A DNA stretch of 64,000 nt from UBA7803 sp034522075 (GTDB taxonomy: Bacteria > Pseudomonadota > Gammaproteobacteria > Pseudomonadales > Azotimanducaceae): contig JAXHLO010000017.1 of NCBI GenBank assembly GCA_034522075.1, positions 1 through 64,000 of the forward strand, given 5' to 3'. A program made the translations under genes and the position numbers. Of the stretch, positions 9,741 to 18,692 are shown in pieces. The notes beneath the pieces are model-generated. The model was not told the origin of the DNA and searched no databases. It saw only the letters and a list, made by a program, of their open reading frames with translations. The first letter of the stretch is position 1; each line of letters opens with the position of its first letter.

Positions 9741-11318
9741 TCAGCCGGTCTGTTCGAGACTGCAGGGACCGGCCACGACCTGATTGCGGCCTTCGTGCTT
9801 GGCCCGGTATAGATAGCGGTCCGTCTCCGTGAACAACTCCTCCGCCGTGGTCGTGCTCTGACCTGCGAAACCCACGCCAACGCTCACCGTGAGGATCATG
9901 GGCTGGTCCGTGTCGCGGGCCACGGGTACGCGGCTGATGGCTTTGCGGATACGATTGGCCAGGCCGACCAGACCCTGAGCTTCCGTGTTGACCGCCAGGA
10001 CGGCAAATTCTTCGCCGCCGAGCCGCGCGACCACGTCGCATTCGCGGACGCTGCCGGCCAGGGCCGCGGCGACCTGGATCAGGGCTTCATCGCCGACCGG
10101 GTGTCCGTGGGTGTCGTTGACCCGCTTGAAGTGATCGATGTCGATCAACAGCAGTCCCAGCGTGGTTCCGGAGCGCTGGGAGCGGCTCAGCTCTTCGTTC
10201 AGGCGCGCAAAGAGAAAGCGCCGGTTCTTGAGATTCGTCAGGGGGTCGGTCACGCTCTGCTCCACCAGTCGCGCGTTGGCTGCTTCCAGCGCCCGGCGAC
10301 TCTCTGCCAGCGCGTTCTGCACCTGATGGCGCTCACTGATATCGCGGATGACGATCACGTGCCCGGCACGCCGGCCGCGCAGCATGAGCGGGGTCACGTC
10401 CACTTCGAACCAGCGCTGCCGGCCGTTGATCCGGACAGCCAGCTCACTGCGCAGATGCACGGTGGACTGCATCAGTGCAGAGATCTCCCGCGGCAGCAGA
10501 TCATTGGCCGAAGCCCCGAAGAGGGCATCGCGCGATTGCTCGAGAAGCGCTCCAGCGGCCTGATTGCAGTCGATGATACGGCGCCGATGATTCACCACCA
10601 GCATGCCGTCTTTGACACTGTCGATGAGAACATTACGGGCCATTGGCCGTACATCGAACATACGTGTACGGAACATTCCGCAGATCGCCACGAAGACCCC
10701 GACCACCATCGCATAGGGTGTTGGCGAGCTGCCGGCGACGGTCAGCCCACCTGTATAGTGCGCCACGTCAGCGCCCATGACCATGGCCGGCACGGCGATG
10801 AGGATGGCCAGTTCCCAGCGCTGGCCGGGGCGGGTGATGAATGCGTATATTCCTACGACAACAGTAAGGGAGACGAAGACGTAGCTGCTCCACATGGTCG
10901 TGATCAACGGTCCGGCCCGGGCATCCTTGATCAGCTCGGAACGGGATTGCAGATCGGCGGCACCGGCCAGTGCGCTGAAAACGTTCGACCCTTCGGTCAG
11001 GATGTTCAGCAAAGCCAGGCCGGCGACAGCGACGATGCTGAAAGCGGCCAGGATCTGCCGACCGGGCAGCCGCAAGCCGAGGTAGGCAACGGCGGTGACG
11101 AACAGAAGCGGAGTCATCAAGGCGGAGGCCAGGTATCCCGCCTGCATGGTAATGACCGGCGGGTCGGCAAGCACCAGGGTAATGAGATAGACCGTCAGCG
11201 TGATGAACAGCGCCAGGCAGGGCAACGCGCCCGGCGTCGCGCGGTTATGCCACAGCCGCACCATGACGTGCGCGAATACCGCGCCGATACCGGCCATGAT
11301 GAAGTCGAGCGTTTGCAA
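9741..11318 (-). CDS. Membrane-bound diguanylate cyclase (7TM-PAS-GGDEF)
   Basis: Predicted to make cyclic di-GMP from two GTP at the inner membrane. About 225 N-terminal residues form roughly seven hydrophobic helices, like the histidine-kinase-type 7TM sensor. A PAS domain follows (DGMLVVNHRRRIIDCNQAAGALL), then a short coiled linker and a GGDEF domain. The active-site motif is GGEEF. It is preceded at the correct five-residue spacing by R-E-C-D, an intact RxxD inhibitory site, so product feedback is expected. The DxLTxLxNRR start of the domain is present (VTDPLTNLKNRRFLF). No EAL domain. Convergent with recQ with a gap of four bases. Confidence 0.93.
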   Translation of the reverse strand: MQTLDFIMAGIGAVFAHVMVRLWHNRATPGALPCLALFITLTVYLITLVLADPPVITMQAGYLASALMTPLLFVTAVAYLGLRLPGRQILAAFSIVAVAGLALLNILTEGSNVFSALAGAADLQSRSELIKDARAGPLITTMWSSYVFVSLTVVVGIYAFITRPGQRWELAILIAVPAMVMGADVAHYTGGLTVAGSSPTPYAMVVGVFVAICGMFRTRMFDVRPMARNVLIDSVKDGMLVVNHRRRIIDCNQAAGALLEQSRDALFGASANDLLPREISALMQSTVHLRSELAVRINGRQRWFEVDVTPLMLRGRRAGHVIVIRDISERHQVQNALAESRRALEAANARLVEQSVTDPLTNLKNRRFLFARLNEELSRSQRSGTTLGLLLIDIDHFKRVNDTHGHPVGDEALIQVAAALAGSVRECDVVARLGGEEFAVLAVNTEAQGLVGLANRIRKAISRVPVARDTDQPMILTVSVGVGFAGQSTTTAEELFTETDRYLYRAKHEGRNQVVAGPCSLEQTG

Positions 11319-11419
11319 CAGCGGATCCTTCGCTTCCCGCTGTAATCATATGACTTTGCGCCGAACCGGATGTGACACGGTGCACAGTTTGCCCCCGCGT
11401 TCACGCATAATGCGGCGCT

Positions 11420-11935
11420 ATGGCGACGCAATCCTCACTGCATATCCGGCCGGCTGATCAGCAGGATCTGGAGTCCATTGCCGCCATCGAGGCCGCGGTC
11501 TTCGAGCCGGACCGGCGCAGCACGCCACGTTCCTTGCGTCGGGCCCTGGGGTCCCGATTCCAGCGGGTGCTCGTGGCACAGCAAGGGACCAGGGTCGTCG
11601 GGTACACCATCGTCTGGCCGTACCGTCATACCTGGCGCATCTACAATCTGGCCACGGCCCCCGATCATCGCCGACGGGGGGTGGCCGGTGCGCTGCTGGC
11701 CGCTGCAGAGGCCGAAGCCCGTGCCGCAGGTGCCCGGCGGCTGGTGCTGGAGGCGCGCGCGGACGGCGGCCTGGCGGAGTACTACGCCGAGCGCGGCTTC
11801 CGGGCACGGGCGCGTCTGCGGGACTACTATGCAAGAGGACAGGATGCCTGGCGTATGGAGATGCGGCTGGCCGAAGATGCGGATTCACTGGACTCGCCGG
11901 GCTCTGGAGTTGCCTTCCGCGGGCTCTCCCGGTAG
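11420..11935 (+). CDS. GNAT family N-acetyltransferase
   Basis: A 171-residue acetyl-CoA-dependent acetyltransferase. The acetyl-CoA loop is readable as LATAPDHRRRGVAGALLAAAEAEA (motif A, R/Q-x-x-G-x-A), with the following LVLEARADGGLAEYYAERGF typical of RimI-like members. The substrate could be a protein N-terminus or a small amine; the sequence does not decide. ATG start at 11420, divergent from the diguanylate cyclase, followed after 39 bases by the amidase gene. Confidence 0.86.
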   Translation: MATQSSLHIRPADQQDLESIAAIEAAVFEPDRRSTPRSLRRALGSRFQRVLVAQQGTRVVGYTIVWPYRHTWRIYNLATAPDHRRRGVAGALLAAAEAEARAAGARRLVLEARADGGLAEYYAERGFRARARLRDYYARGQDAWRMEMRLAEDADSLDSPGSGVAFRGLSR

Positions 11936-11974
11936 CTTTCGGCGAATTTTTAAAATTCAAGGAGGATCCCCCGC

Positions 11975-13386
11975 ATGGCGCGCGAGCTGCTCAGCCTGAC
12001 GGCGACCGACATGGTGCAGCGATTCAGGGGCCGTGAGCTGTCCCCGGTGGAGGTCGCCCGGGCCATGCTGCAGCAGATCGATCGATTGAACGATACGGTC
12101 AACGCCTACTGCCTGGTGGATCACGAAACGACGCTCGCCCTGGCCGCCGAAGCCGAGCAGCGTTGGGCTGACGGCGAGCCGAAGGGGCCGCTCGACGGCG
12201 TGCCGGTGGCGGTGAAGGACGTGTTCATGACCCCCATGTGGCCCACTCTGAAGGGCTCCAGAGTGGTGGACGCTGCAGCGTCCATGGGTAGTACTCGTCG
12301 TCGACCCGCAACCTGGAGAACAGCGGCTACGTTCCCCTGGGTAAGACGACGACGCCGGAGTTCGGCTGGAAGGGCGTGACCGACAGCCCGCTGCACGGTG
12401 TCAGCCGCAACCCGTGGAATCCGGAGAAGACGCCGGGCGGCTCCAGCGGCGGCAGCGGTGCGGCCGTGGCGCTCGGCATGGGGCCTGTGGCGCTCGGCAC
12501 GGATGCCGGCGGGTCCATTCGCATACCTGCGGCCTTCTGCGGCATCGTCGGCCACAAACCCACCTTCGGCGAGGTGCCGCACTGGCCGGGCAGCCCGTTC
12601 GGCACCCTGGCCCACGCCGGCCCCATGGCCTGGACGGTGGCCGACTGCGCGCTGCTGATGAACGTGCTCACTCAGGCCGACCCGCGGGATCCGCAGGCGG
12701 CGCCGCGGCGCAATATCGACTATACGGCGGGGCTGGATGCCGGTATCAAAGGTTTGAAAATCGGTTTCAGCCCCACCCTGGGTTATGTAGACGTTGACCA
12801 GGAGGTGGCCGAGGTCGTTGCCCGGGCGGTTGCCGTGCTGGAAGACCTGGGGGCTCAGGTGGTGGAAGCCGATCCCGGTTTCGCCGACCCGCTGGCGGCA
12901 TTCGGGCACCTGTTCTATGGCGGTGCAGCCAATGCCATGCGCGACATCGGGCCGAAGAAGCGCGAAGCCATGGATCCGCAGCTCGTCAAGGTGGCGGAGA
13001 AGGCGGCGCAACGTTCCATGCTCGACTATCTCGGCGCCGTCAACGAGCGATTGAGTCTCAGCGAACGCATGGCACTGTTTCACCAGCGCTACGATCTGCT
13101 GGTCACCCCGGCGCTGCCCATCACGGCGTTCGCGGCCGGCCGGGAAGTCCCGGAGGACTGGCACAGTACCCGCTGGCCGTCCTGGGCGCCGTTCAGCTAT
13201 CCGTTCAACATGACGGGCCAGCCGGCCCTGTCGGTGCCCTGCGGTTTCGCCGCTGGGGGGCTGCCGGTCGGCCTGCAGATCGTCGGTGGGCGCTTCTGTG
13301 ATCAACTGGTGTTGCGCGCCGGGCATGCCTACCAGCAAGCTGCACCCCTGACGGACCGGCGCCCGGGCCTGTTCGACCCCGCATGA
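11975..13386 (+). CDS. Amidase (amidase signature family), one frame break near 12288
   Basis: Hydrolyses an amide through the Ser-cisSer-Lys triad. The catalytic Lys is in VPVAVKDVF near residue 79. After the break, the Gly/Ser-rich signature GGSSGGSGAAVALGMG and the nucleophile region GTDAGGSIRIPAAFCG are intact. The first frame runs to 12379 but loses similarity after GSRVVDAAAS; from 12292 the other frame gives YSSSTRNLENSGYVPLGKTT and continues to 13386. A single indel around 12287-12291 explains the split. The ribosome site AAGGAGG is well placed for the ATG at 11975. Natural substrate unknown; the neighbouring aminotransferase suggests nitrogen metabolism. Confidence 0.9.
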
Positions 13387-13397
13387 TGGAGTGACCC

Positions 13398-14605
13398 ATG
13401 GCAGTCAGCAGTCTGGATATAGATTTCTACGAATCCGAAGATCCCATCTGGAACCCGGCCCTTATGGCCATGCCGGTACCCGGCATTCGCAAGATGGTCA
13501 ATCTGGCGGCGAACATGAAGGACGTGATCCATCTGTCCATTGGTCAGCCGGATATGCCGGCGCCGCCTCATGTGGTGAACGCCGCGGTGGAAGCCCTGCA
13601 GGCCGGCCAGACCGGTTACACCATGGATGCCGGTCTACCCGAGTTGCTCGAGGCCCTGGCCGAATATTACGGCGAGCGCTATCAGAAGCCGTTGCAGCCG
13701 GAAAACGTGATCGTGACCACCGGGGCCACGGAGGCCGTTTATCTGGCCCTTACCGCCACCTCGGCGCCTGGGCGCAATTTCATCGTGCCGGATCCTTCGT
13801 TCATGCTCTATGCGCCGCTGATCCGCATGAACGGCGGCACCGTGAAGCCGATCCCCCTGCGTCCGGAGAACGGCTATCAGCTCGACCCGCAGGAAGTCAT
13901 CGATGCCATCGACTTCAATACCTTCGGCATCGTGCTGAACTCACCGAGCAATCCCACCGGGACGCTGTATCCGCGGGAAACCATCGAAGCCATCGTCGAA
14001 GAGGCCGCCTACCGCGGCGTGGCCATCATCAGTGACGAGGTCTATGACCATCTGGTCTACGACCACAAGGAATACCCGAGCGTGCTGTCCTGCTGCAGCG
14101 ACCTGGACCACGTGATGGTGATTTCCAGCTTCTCCAAGACCTTCAGCATGGCCGGCATGCGTATCGGCTGGCTGATCTCCAGCCAGGGCCATATCAAGAA
14201 ACTGCGCCGCTATCACATGTTCACCACCACGGTGGCCAATACGCCGTGCCAATGGGCGGGGGTGGCGGCACTGCTCGGCGGCCGGGAGTTCGTCGATGAC
14301 ATGCTCGTGGAATATACCCGGCGCCGCGACCGGCTTGTTCAGCTCGTGGAGAGCGCGCCGCATCTGACCGGATACATGCCGGAAGGCGCTTTCTACATGT
14401 TCCCGTCATTGCCGGAAGGGGTCAACGGCAGCAACGTGGCGTTGCGCATGCTGCGCGAGATCGGTGTCTGTACCATCGCCGGCGAGACCTTCGGCGACGC
14501 CATGACGCAATGCCCTGCGGATCAGCTTACTCCACGTCGGTGGAGCAGATCGAGCGGGCCTTCGACCGCATGATTCCCTGGTTGGCCAAACAGGATTTCG
14601 GCTGA
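13398..14605 (+). CDS. Class I/II pyridoxal-phosphate aminotransferase, frame break at 14502
   Basis: A fold type I aminotransferase of the aspartate aminotransferase superfamily. PLP-binding landmarks: NSPSNPTGTLYPRE, SDEVYDHLVYDHKEY, and the Schiff-base lysine near residue 247 in SSFSKTFSMAGMRIGW. The frame loses sense after GETFGDA; restoring one missing base between 14501 and 14502 gives YDAMPCGSAYSTSVEQIERAF and a normal end at the TGA at 14603. It starts 12 bases after the amidase, so the two form an operon. The substrate amino acid is not evident. Confidence 0.9.
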
Positions 14606-14611
14606 GCGGTG

Positions 14612-15184
14612 TCATTTGGAGCGTACGCCGGCGGTCAGCACCAGACGCATGGCGTCTTCCACGGAAATGTCCAGCGGCTTTACGGCATCTGCCGGCAGGA
14701 GCAGCATATAGCCGCCGATCTGATAGCTCATGGGTAAATAGACAGAGATCAGTTCCGTGTCGTCATCGGTCTCGGCGCCCGGCAGTTCGAAACGGGGGTT
14801 GGTGACGAAGCCCACGAGTTGATATTGCTCGGTCAGAGTCACCAGCACGACCCGGGACAGTTCATCCGTGGAACGGTGGCCCAGATAGGCGAGAAAATCC
14901 TGCAGGGCGCTGTAAAGGCTCTTCACCACGGGAATGCGATTGAGTATGTTCGACCCGAGGTTGACCACCTGTTCGAATAGAAACAGGTGCATCAGCACCC
15001 CGAAGGCCCCGGTTATGGCAATGGCCAGAAGCAACCCGCTGCCGGGAAAGTAGACGGCGTCCGGGACGAGATTGCCCAGCAGGCGTTCCACGGTGACGGT
15101 GACCCAGTAAAGGGCATATAGCGTCACCGTGAGTGGCAGCAGGGTGGCCAGTCCCTTCCAGAAGATCGCTGTTATGCTGTTCAT
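14612..15184 (-). CDS. DUF502 family membrane protein
   Basis: A 190-residue protein with two N-terminal membrane helices (ATLLPLTVTLYALYW and GLLLAIAITGAFGVLMHLF) followed by a soluble domain. The family hallmark IPVVKSLYSALQDFL is present, as is the C-terminal SVYLPMSYQIGGYMLLLPAD. The function of DUF502 proteins is not established. The ATG overlaps the stop of the upstream PRC-barrel gene (ATGA), so the two are translated together. Convergent with the aminotransferase. Confidence 0.88.
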   Translation of the reverse strand: MNSITAIFWKGLATLLPLTVTLYALYWVTVTVERLLGNLVPDAVYFPGSGLLLAIAITGAFGVLMHLFLFEQVVNLGSNILNRIPVVKSLYSALQDFLAYLGHRSTDELSRVVLVTLTEQYQLVGFVTNPRFELPGAETDDDTELISVYLPMSYQIGGYMLLLPADAVKPLDISVEDAMRLVLTAGVRSK

Positions 15185-15453
15185 GGCGTGATGGTATCAG
15201 GCGGGCCGTCGATCACCAGCCGTGGGCCCGAGCGGTGCAGCACGAAACTGTTGCCTTCGACGCTTATGGAGGCCCAGGGGAAGCGCAGTCGCTGACCGCG
15301 GACACTGAGAGCGATGACATACTCGATGCGGCCGCTGTCGAGGTCGATCAGCAGTTCATCGACGTAGCCAAGCAGTTTTCCGTTGGCATGCCGTAACGTG
15401 CCGTCGATAATGCGGCTGATGGGTGCAGTCTGCTGATGTCGGGAACTACTCAT
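15181..15453 (-). CDS. PRC-barrel domain protein
   Basis: A 90-residue small beta-barrel protein. The PRC core is readable from IIDGTLRHANGKLLGYVDELLIDLDSG through IEYVIALSVRGQRLRFPW. The frame is open back to 15630, but the upstream part is Arg/Ser/Pro-rich and without family character, so the ATG at 15453 (MSSSRHQQ) is preferred. The stop overlaps the DUF502 start, forming a two-gene unit. PRC barrels mediate protein or RNA interactions; the role here is unknown. Confidence 0.78.
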   Translation of the reverse strand: MSSSRHQQTAPISRIIDGTLRHANGKLLGYVDELLIDLDSGRIEYVIALSVRGQRLRFPWASISVEGNSFVLHRSGPRLVIDGPPDTITP

Positions 15454-15764
15454 CGAGGCACTACTCGGACGTTGCAGGCGCCGCGGTCCGGCGCTTCTGG
15501 AAAAGAGCCATGCACTTCGTGTGCCATTCGGGATCCAAGCGCAGTGGTCTGCGCTCGAGCCGGGGCGTGTAGGCGTGAGAACGTGCTGGAGGCACACTGC
15601 GCGATTATGCTGGTGCCCTGCAAATTTCACATTACCGCGTGTAACCCCTACAGCCCTGCGACGGGGCGCCTGGCCGCTGGGTCAGGTAGGATGTGCTTGA
15701 ATGGCGTGCATGAAAATTGCAGGTTCAATGCCAGATGCAGTGATGACGCAAGGAGAAAACAACT
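15454..15764. other. Intergenic region between divergent PRC-barrel and dodecin genes
   Basis: About 310 bases without a supported gene. It should hold the promoters of the PRC/DUF502 unit and of the dodecin-encapsulin locus. I looked for a sigma-54 site (GG and GC spaced by ten bases), because a sigma-54 activator lies in the locus, and did not find a convincing one. No clear hairpin or repeat was seen. Confidence 0.5.
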
Positions 15765-15968
15765 ATGGATAACGTCTATAAAACGACGGAAATCGTCGGT
15801 TCATCCACGGAAGGCATCGAGCAGGCCGTGCATCGTGCCGTCGACAAGGCGAGCGGGTCACTGCGGCAGATGCGGTGGTTCGAAGTGTCCGAAATCCGCG
15901 GTCACATCGAAGACGGTGCGGTGGGACACTGGCAGGTGACCGTCAAGATCGGTTTCACCATGGAATGA
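15765..15968 (+). CDS. Dodecin (flavin-storage protein)
   Basis: A 67-residue protein with the whole dodecin pattern: VYKTTEIVGSS at the start, GIEQAVHRAVDKAS helix, the flavin-stacking Trp in QMRWFEVSEIRG, and the last strand GHWQVTVKIGF. Dodecins assemble into a hollow dodecamer that binds flavin pairs between tryptophans. AAGGAG lies at a good distance before the ATG. It is the first gene of the encapsulin locus, 56 bases before the ferritin cargo gene. A functional link through flavin-driven iron reduction is an inference. Confidence 0.93.
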   Translation: MDNVYKTTEIVGSSTEGIEQAVHRAVDKASGSLRQMRWFEVSEIRGHIEDGAVGHWQVTVKIGFTME

Positions 15969-16024
15969 TCAGGCGGCAGCGTTGCCCCGATCGATCACGC
16001 TCAACAGAGTAAGGAAGCAGATAC

Positions 16025-16432
16025 GTGACATCCGGTTACCATGAACGTCAGGAAGACCTGACCGAGCAGACGTTGGATCTGCATCGTGCCATTGCTTCGC
16101 TCATGGAAGAGCTGGAAGCGGTGGACTGGTATCAACAGCGCGTCGATGCCACCGTGGATCCAGCGCTGCGGGAAATACTGGCGCACAATCGCGACGAGGA
16201 GATCGAGCACGCCTCCATGGTCATCGAGTGGCTGCGCCGCAATCACCCTAAGTTCGACGAGCAGTTACGGCGATTTCTGTTCAGCAGCGGTCCGATCGCC
16301 GGCGCCGAGGCCGGCGAGGACGACCAGGGCGACGGGTCGCTGGGACTGGGCAAACTGGCACCAGCGAGACACGCGATCCAATCGAGGAGTACCCACGCGG
16401 AGAAGGACCCGGACGATGAATCATCTGAATAG
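16025..16432 (+). CDS. Encapsulated ferritin-like cargo protein (EncFtn)
   Basis: A 135-residue four-helix half-ferritin that forms its ferroxidase site only as a dimer and oxidises iron inside encapsulin. The core matches EncFtn: MEELEAVDWYQQR and ILAHNRDEEIEHASM. By alignment to the known family, E28/E29/E31, E59 and H62 are the iron ligands, with W35 and Y36 nearby. An acidic linker follows, then a cargo-loading peptide DGSLGLGKL at residues 103-111. About 24 more residues (APARH... to DDESSE) follow, which is unusual since this peptide normally ends the protein. GTG start with GGAAG upstream. The stop lies inside the encapsulin gene (17-bp overlap). Confidence 0.92.
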   Translation: MTSGYHERQEDLTEQTLDLHRAIASLMEELEAVDWYQQRVDATVDPALREILAHNRDEEIEHASMVIEWLRRNHPKFDEQLRRFLFSSGPIAGAEAGEDDQGDGSLGLGKLAPARHAIQSRSTHAEKDPDDESSE

Positions 16433-17228
16433 AGACCTCGCACCCATATCCGATAGCGGCTGGGCACAGATTGAAGAAGAAGCCCGGCAGATGCTCACCA
16501 CGGCTCTGGCCGGCCGCAAGCTGGTAGACGTCAACGGCCCTCTCGGCTGGCAGACCGGGTCGGTCAGCCTCGGCCGTGTCATCGACGCCCAGAGCACTCT
16601 CGTCAAAGGCGTGGGCGTGAAGACCCGGCAGATTCGCCCGCTCGTGGAGCTGCGGGTACCGTTCGAGGTATCGCGCGAGGAGCTCGACGCCATTTCCCGG
16701 GGAGCTACCGCCCCCGACCTGGACAGTGTGGCCCAGGCCGCGCAGACGGCCGCTCTGGCTGAAGATGCGCTGATGTTTCACGGCTTCGACGAGATCGGCA
16801 GTCCGGGCATGGTGCCGGGTGCGGACGAGTCGGTGCTCATGGGCAAAAGCTTCGACTACGCGACCTTTCCTGACAAGGTAGTGGAAGCGGTGGCCAAGCT
16901 ACGCCTGAAAGGTATAGAGGGCCCCTATGCGGTGGCGTTGGGGCCGCAGTGCTACGAGGGTGTTACCAGCACCACCCACAGCGGCGGCTACCCCATTATC
17001 GATCACCTGCGCTCACTGATCGACGGCCCGCTGGTGTGGGCGCCGGCACTGGAAGGCAGCATGGTGCTGAGCCTGCGCGGCGGTGACTTCCGCCTCACCC
17101 TGGGTTCGGATTTCTCGATCGGCTATCAGGCTCACACCATCGATACCGTGCAGTTGTATATCGAAGAAAGTGTGGCGTTCGAGATCTTTGAACCCGCCGC
17201 CGTCGTTCCCATGTTTTATAAGAAGTAG
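16416..17228 (+). CDS. Encapsulin shell protein (family 1)
   Basis: A 270-residue HK97-fold shell protein that self-assembles into the protein nanocompartment. Family landmarks: N-terminal helix with LAPISDSGWAQIEEEARQML, the LAGRKLVDVNGPLGW segment, GVGVKTRQIRPLVELRVPFE (E-loop region), GPYAVALGPQCYE, and the C-terminal strand DFRLTLGSDFSIGYQAH followed by VAFEIFEP. The ATG at 16416 has a GAGAAGGA ribosome site and overlaps the EncFtn gene by 17 bases, so shell and cargo are made together. Length is normal for family 1. Confidence 0.96.
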   Translation: MNHLNRDLAPISDSGWAQIEEEARQMLTTALAGRKLVDVNGPLGWQTGSVSLGRVIDAQSTLVKGVGVKTRQIRPLVELRVPFEVSREELDAISRGATAPDLDSVAQAAQTAALAEDALMFHGFDEIGSPGMVPGADESVLMGKSFDYATFPDKVVEAVAKLRLKGIEGPYAVALGPQCYEGVTSTTHSGGYPIIDHLRSLIDGPLVWAPALEGSMVLSLRGGDFRLTLGSDFSIGYQAHTIDTVQLYIEESVAFEIFEPAAVVPMFYKK

Positions 17229-17318
17229 GGTTTTCGGCGAAGAGCGTGGCGTCCAATGTCATGATTCCTCAATGGCATTCTGAAGCCGGCCGCTTTAGCA
17301 TGCTTCAAGGAGGAAACG

Positions 17319-18692
17319 ATGAACGACGCCCTGGTGGTGGTGGTCGATAGCGATGAGGAAGCAGTAAAGACACTGGTCCAACTGGCTGAGGATGCGTCGT
17401 TCGAGGTTCTGTCGGCGGAGTCCGTCGAAGAACTCGAGGCTGCGGTGCTGGCGAGCCAGATGGCCGGCGGTGGTGTTCGCGTCTTGCGACGATGACCCGG
17501 ATGGGCTCATCCGGTTCCTGGCCAGCGACCGCGTTGCCGGTGCCAACGAGATCGTAGTCATCGGCCGGCAGGAGCACTCCGAAGCCTTGCGCGGTCACAT
17601 CGGTCAGGCCGGGGCGCTGTTTCTGGCCAAGCCCCTCGACGCCGGGTTCGTCGAAGAGATTCTCGGCGATGTCCGCGCGGAGGTGCGCCGATCCCACAGT
17701 GGAGCCGTGCCGGACCCCAGCGGCACGCCGCTGGATCAATGCGGCATGCTGCGCGGCAGCGCCCGCTCCATGCGCCGCCTGTATCGCCTGATCCGCAAGG
17801 TGGCGCCTACCAGCGCCTCGGTGCTGGTGGGGGGCGAGAGCGGAACCGGCAAAGAGCTGGTGGCGCAGACGATCCATATGTCCTCAGAGGTAGCCGCCGG
17901 GCCGTTGCTGGCCGTCAACTGCGGCGCCATTCCCGGTGACCTGATCGAGAGTGAACTGTTCGGCCATGAACGCGGCAGTTTCAGCGGCGCCGAGCGCACC
18001 CACCGGGGCGTCTTCGAGCGTGCGTCAGGGGGAACCCTGTTCCTCGATGAAATCACCGAAATGCCTCCCGGCGCCCAGGTGAAGCTGTTACGGGTGCTCG
18101 AGAGCGGGGTACTGCAACGCGTCGGCGGCGAAAAAGACATCGCCACTTCGGTGCGGATCGTAGCGGCCACCAACCGGGATCCGTTGGAGGCCGTGGAAAG
18201 CGGGCACCTGCGCCAGGACCTGTGCTATGCGCGTCGCAGTTCTCGCTGTGGCTGCCGCCGTTGCGCGAGCGCGGCCGTGACGTCGTGGGCCTGGCGCGGA
18301 TTTTCCTGCACGAACTCAATGAGCATAACGGCACCGATACCGCGCTGTCCGAAGAGGTGGAGGCTGCCCTCCTGGGTTACGCCTGGCCGGGTAACGTGCG
18401 CGAGCTGCGCAGTGTAGTGGAGCGTGCTTATATCGTCGGCAATTCTGCCATTACCCTGGATGAACTGCCGGCGCTGGACGATCAGCCCATCGAGGAGGGC
18501 GAGTATCTGCGTGTGTCTGTGGGCTCGTCACTGGACGATTCGGAGAGGCGCCTGATCTTCGCCACCCTCGATGCCAATGCGGGCGACAAGAAACGTACAG
18601 CGAGAACACTGGGAATCAGCCTGAAAACGCTCTACAACCGGCTCAACCGTTACGCAGAGGAGGATGGCGGGTCTACTTCGGAAGGCGCCTGA
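17319..18692 (+). CDS. Sigma-54-dependent response-regulator-like activator, two frame breaks
   Basis: A 457-residue NtrC-type activator when corrected. Residues 1-125 form a receiver-like domain (LVVVVDSDEE at the start, FLAKPLD with the conserved Lys) whose usual phospho-aspartate strand reads VVFASCDDD and may be degenerate. The AAA+ domain has Walker A GGESGTGKELVA near residue 171, Walker B GGTLFLDEITEM, and a GAFTGA loop changed to GSFSGA near residue 218. A Fis-type helix-turn-helix (KRTARTLGISLKTLYNRLNRY) ends the protein. An extra base at about 17463 and a missing base at 18228/18229 break the frame; the two cancel. AAGGAGG precedes the ATG at 17319. It follows encapsulin by 90 bases and may control that locus. 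Confidence 0.9.

Noticed and set aside
10101..11345. A 414-codon frame antisense to the diguanylate cyclase
   Set aside because: His/Gln-rich low-quality composition and no motif, while the minus strand has clear PAS and GGEEF.
13205..13571. Short minus-strand frames at the amidase/aminotransferase junction
   Set aside because: Arg/Pro/Ala-rich shadows of the plus-strand genes.
15631..15764. A sigma-54 promoter before dodecin
   Set aside because: TGGC at 15702 and TTGC at 15717 look tempting, but the GG-to-GC spacing is 14 bases rather than 10.
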